Below the pieces are notes generated by a model. The model searched no databases, was not told where the DNA came from, and saw only the letters and a list, made by a program, of their open reading frames with translations. A stretch of DNA of 8,410 nucleotides from NCBI GenBank assembly GCA_028717325.1, contig JAQUOB010000045.1, positions 1 to 8,410 of the forward strand, given 5' to 3'. Each line of letters starts with the position of its first letter. Position 1 is the first letter of the stretch. Made by a program: the position numbers and the translations under genes. Positions 6,809 to 8,410 of the stretch are shown piece after piece. This DNA is from Candidatus Margulisiibacteriota bacterium. Lineage in GTDB: Bacteria; Margulisbacteria; WOR-1; O2-12-FULL-45-9; XYB2-FULL-48-7.

Positions 6809-7560
6809 AAAATAGGGTGATCCCCTGCCTGCTGATCAAAAATAAAGGCCTGGTTAAAACGGTCAGGTTCACCGAGCCGAAATACGTTGGCGATCCCATC
6901 AACGCGGTCAATATTTTTAATGAGAAGGAAGTCGATGAGATCATATTGCTCGATATCGCCGCGACGCTCGAGGGCCGGGAGCCGGACTATGATCTGATAT
7001 CAAACATAGCGGGGGAATGTTTTATCCCCTTGGGTTATGGCGGCGGGGTCAGGAGCCAAGAATGCATACGGAAACTTTTTAATTTGGGGATCGAAAAGGT
7101 CGTGATCAACAGCTACGCGGTCGAAAACCCGGAATTTATCAGGATCGCGACGGCCAGCTTTGGCAGCCAGAGCATTGTCGTTTCGATCGATGTCAAACGC
7201 AATGTCTGGGGTAAATATGAGGTCTGCGTCAACGGCGGCCGAAAACGCACGAAGCATGATCCGGTGATCTTTGCGCAAGAGATGGAAGCGCTGGGGGCGG
7301 GCGAGATATTTTTGAATTCGATCGATCGGGACGGGACGGCCCAGGGTTATGATCTTAAATTAATAAAACTGGTCAGCGAAGCGGTCAATATCCCAGTCAT
7401 CGCCTGCGGCGGGGCCGGCAAACTGGAAGATTTTAAGACAGCCATTGAAGCGGGGAAGGCCTCGGCCGTCGCGGCCGGGAGCCTGTTCGTTTTTCAGGGC
7501 AAGCATCGCGCTGTCCTGATCAGTTATCCGTCGGCCGAGGCGCTGGGAGGTGTTTTATGA
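6802..7560 (+). CDS. hisF: HisF-like protein of the sugar-amidation type (WbuZ-like), lacking the catalytic Asp11
   Basis: The 252-residue (beta-alpha)8 barrel aligns with Thermotoga HisF from the first Met without gaps up to at least residue 130. The phosphate-binding regions are present: YGGGVR (79-84), NSIDRDGT (172-179), GGAGKLEDF (203-211) and AAGSLF (224-229). The canonical start IPCLDVKDGRVVKG reads IPCLLIKNKGLVKT, so catalytic Asp11 is Leu11, while Asp130 is kept (SID-VKR). Residues aligning with the ammonia gate (Arg5, Glu46, Lys99, Glu168) are all conserved. This pattern fits the second HisF copies called WbuZ in polysaccharide loci, thought to pass ammonia from HisH to a WbpG/PseA-type enzyme, without cyclase activity. 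The start is fixed by the HisF N-terminus; AAGGA at 6784-6788 is a distant ribosome site. It overlaps hisH by seven bases and the next gene by four. Confidence 0.92.
   Translation: MLKNRVIPCLLIKNKGLVKTVRFTEPKYVGDPINAVNIFNEKEVDEIILLDIAATLEGREPDYDLISNIAGECFIPLGYGGGVRSQECIRKLFNLGIEKVVINSYAVENPEFIRIATASFGSQSIVVSIDVKRNVWGKYEVCVNGGRKRTKHDPVIFAQEMEALGAGEIFLNSIDRDGTAQGYDLKLIKLVSEAVNIPVIACGGAGKLEDFKTAIEAGKASAVAAGSLFVFQGKHRAVLISYPSAEALGGVL
7545..7550 (+). promoter_or_regulatory. Shine-Dalgarno site GGGAGG for the N-acetyl sugar amidotransferase
   Basis: GGGAGG within the last hisF codons lies six bases before the ATG at 7557, whose ATGA overlaps the hisF stop. It supports this start, which places the first cysteine pair of the protein at residues 8 and 11, as expected. 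Confidence 0.75.
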
Positions 7561-8410
7561 GCCGGGAATATCAAATATGTTCACGCTGTGTCATGGACAC
7601 GAGCGATAAGGAGATCGAGTTTGACAGCCAGGGTGTTTGTACTTATTGCCGGCATTACGATAAATATTTTCGCGGTATTTATTACCTGGATGACAAACTG
7701 AAAGAAGAGAGGCTGCATCAGCTGGTGGCTAAGATCAAACGTGACGGCCGGGGCAAAGAGTACGATTGCGTTATCGGTTTGAGCGGCGGGGTGGACAGCA
7801 GTTATACCGCTTACGTGGTTAAAAATCTCGGTTTGAGACCGTTAGCCATTCATCTTGACAACGGCTGGAATACCGAACTGGCGGTCAAGAACATCGAAAA
7901 TATCGTCAAAAAACTCGGGATCGATCTGTTCACTTATGTTATAGATTGGGAAGAATTTAAGGCCTTGCAGCTGGCCTTCTTGAAAGCGTCGGTCGTCGAC
8001 CTGGAAATGATCTCCGATAACGCCATTTTTGCGGCGATCTACAAAATAGCAAAAGATAAGGGGACCAAATACTTTTTGGCGGGAACAAATTTGGCGACCG
8101 AATCGGTGATGCCCCCCTCATGGTTTTACAGCGTTAAATACGACAGCCTCAACATCAAGGCGATCTATAAGCGATTCGGTCACGGACCGAAGCTCAGGAC
8201 TTATCCGATCTTAAATTTCTTGGAATATCTTGATTTCCGTTATTTTAACAAGTTTAAATTTATATCGATGTTGAATTATGTCCCTTACGACAAGAATAAG
8301 GCGAAAGAATTATTGATCGATAAGCTGGGCTGGAAAGATTATGGCGGCAAGCACGGCGAATCGAGGATCACCCGCTTTTACCAGGAATATATCCTGCCCG
8401 TAAAATTTGG
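7557..8410 (+). CDS. wbpG: N-acetyl sugar amidotransferase, WbpG/PseA/WbuX family (3' end outside window)
   Basis: The frame stays open from ATG 7557 to the last base, giving 284 residues of a protein usually about 370-380 long. The N-terminus has two cysteine pairs (Cys8/Cys11 in CSRCVMDTSD; Cys28/Cys31 in GVCTYC) resembling a zinc site. An ATP-pyrophosphate loop SGGVDSS is at 76-82 within GLSGGVDSSYTAY. Family-typical blocks follow: HLDNGWNTELAVKNIE (99-114), VIDWEEFKALQLAFLKAS (128-145), AGTNLATES (175-183) and LGWKDYGGKHGESRITRFYQ (257-276). Relatives WbpG (Pseudomonas O antigen) and PseA (Campylobacter flagellin) are genetically linked to converting an acetamido group to an acetamidino group on an activated sugar, with ammonia from HisH-HisF. 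All visible motifs are intact. The gene order hisH-hisF-wbpG, with ATGA coupling, implies co-production of the three subunits. The sugar substrate is not evident. Confidence 0.9.
   Translation, partial: MSREYQICSRCVMDTSDKEIEFDSQGVCTYCRHYDKYFRGIYYLDDKLKEERLHQLVAKIKRDGRGKEYDCVIGLSGGVDSSYTAYVVKNLGLRPLAIHLDNGWNTELAVKNIENIVKKLGIDLFTYVIDWEEFKALQLAFLKASVVDLEMISDNAIFAAIYKIAKDKGTKYFLAGTNLATESVMPPSWFYSVKYDSLNIKAIYKRFGHGPKLRTYPILNFLEYLDFRYFNKFKFISMLNYVPYDKNKAKELLIDKLGWKDYGGKHGESRITRFYQEYILPVKF

Noticed and set aside
6191..7560. Part of a histidine biosynthesis operon
   Set aside because: hisA is missing between hisH and hisF, no other his gene is present, HisF lacks Asp11, and a sugar amidotransferase follows directly.
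1..8410. Promoters, terminators, tRNA, CRISPR arrays, insertion sequences or a new defence system
   Set aside because: Coding sequence fills the window with gaps of at most 12 nt. I saw no hairpin followed by a T run at a gene end, no direct-repeat array, no transposase and no defence-type domain.

Overview
The window is one strand of a bacterial surface-polysaccharide or glycan-modification locus. Nine co-directional genes on the + strand fill almost all of it. Seven are complete; the first lacks its 5' end and the last lacks its 3' end. No gap exceeds 12 nt, several junctions overlap, and no promoter, terminator, RNA gene, repeat array or mobile element is visible, so this looks like the interior of a longer operon. 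Purine-rich Shine-Dalgarno sites (AGGAGG, AAAGGAG, GGGAGG), the standard code and the gene families indicate a bacterium. The species cannot be named from this sequence. By hand count, GC ranges from about 23% to 65% per 60-nt line.

Layout. (1) 1-430: C-terminal part of a family 2 glycosyltransferase. (2) 427-3060: a nucleotide-sugar module with a LegB-type NAD-dependent 4,6-dehydratase, a short sugar-1-phosphate nucleotidyltransferase and an SDR resembling GDP-4-keto-6-deoxymannose reductase. (3) 3062-4195: a family 4 glycosyltransferase. (4) 4197-8410: a nitrogen-transfer module with an AsnB-type glutamine-dependent amidotransferase, a HisH glutaminase, a HisF-like cyclase subunit, and an N-acetyl sugar amidotransferase of the WbpG/PseA/WbuX family that runs off the window.

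How the genes may work together (inference). The nucleotidyltransferase activates a sugar phosphate, LegB makes the 4-keto-6-deoxy intermediate, and the RMD-like SDR reduces it. The glycosyltransferases assemble the glycan. HisH would release ammonia from glutamine, HisF would channel it, and the WbpG-like enzyme would use ATP to convert an N-acetyl group on a sugar into an acetamidino group. The AsnB-like protein would add a second glutamine-dependent amidation, perhaps of a sugar carboxylate. The HisF copy has leucine at position 11, where histidine-pathway HisF has a catalytic aspartate, but keeps the ammonia-gate residues. With no hisA present and a sugar amidotransferase immediately downstream, this argues that the pair serves sugar amidination rather than histidine synthesis.
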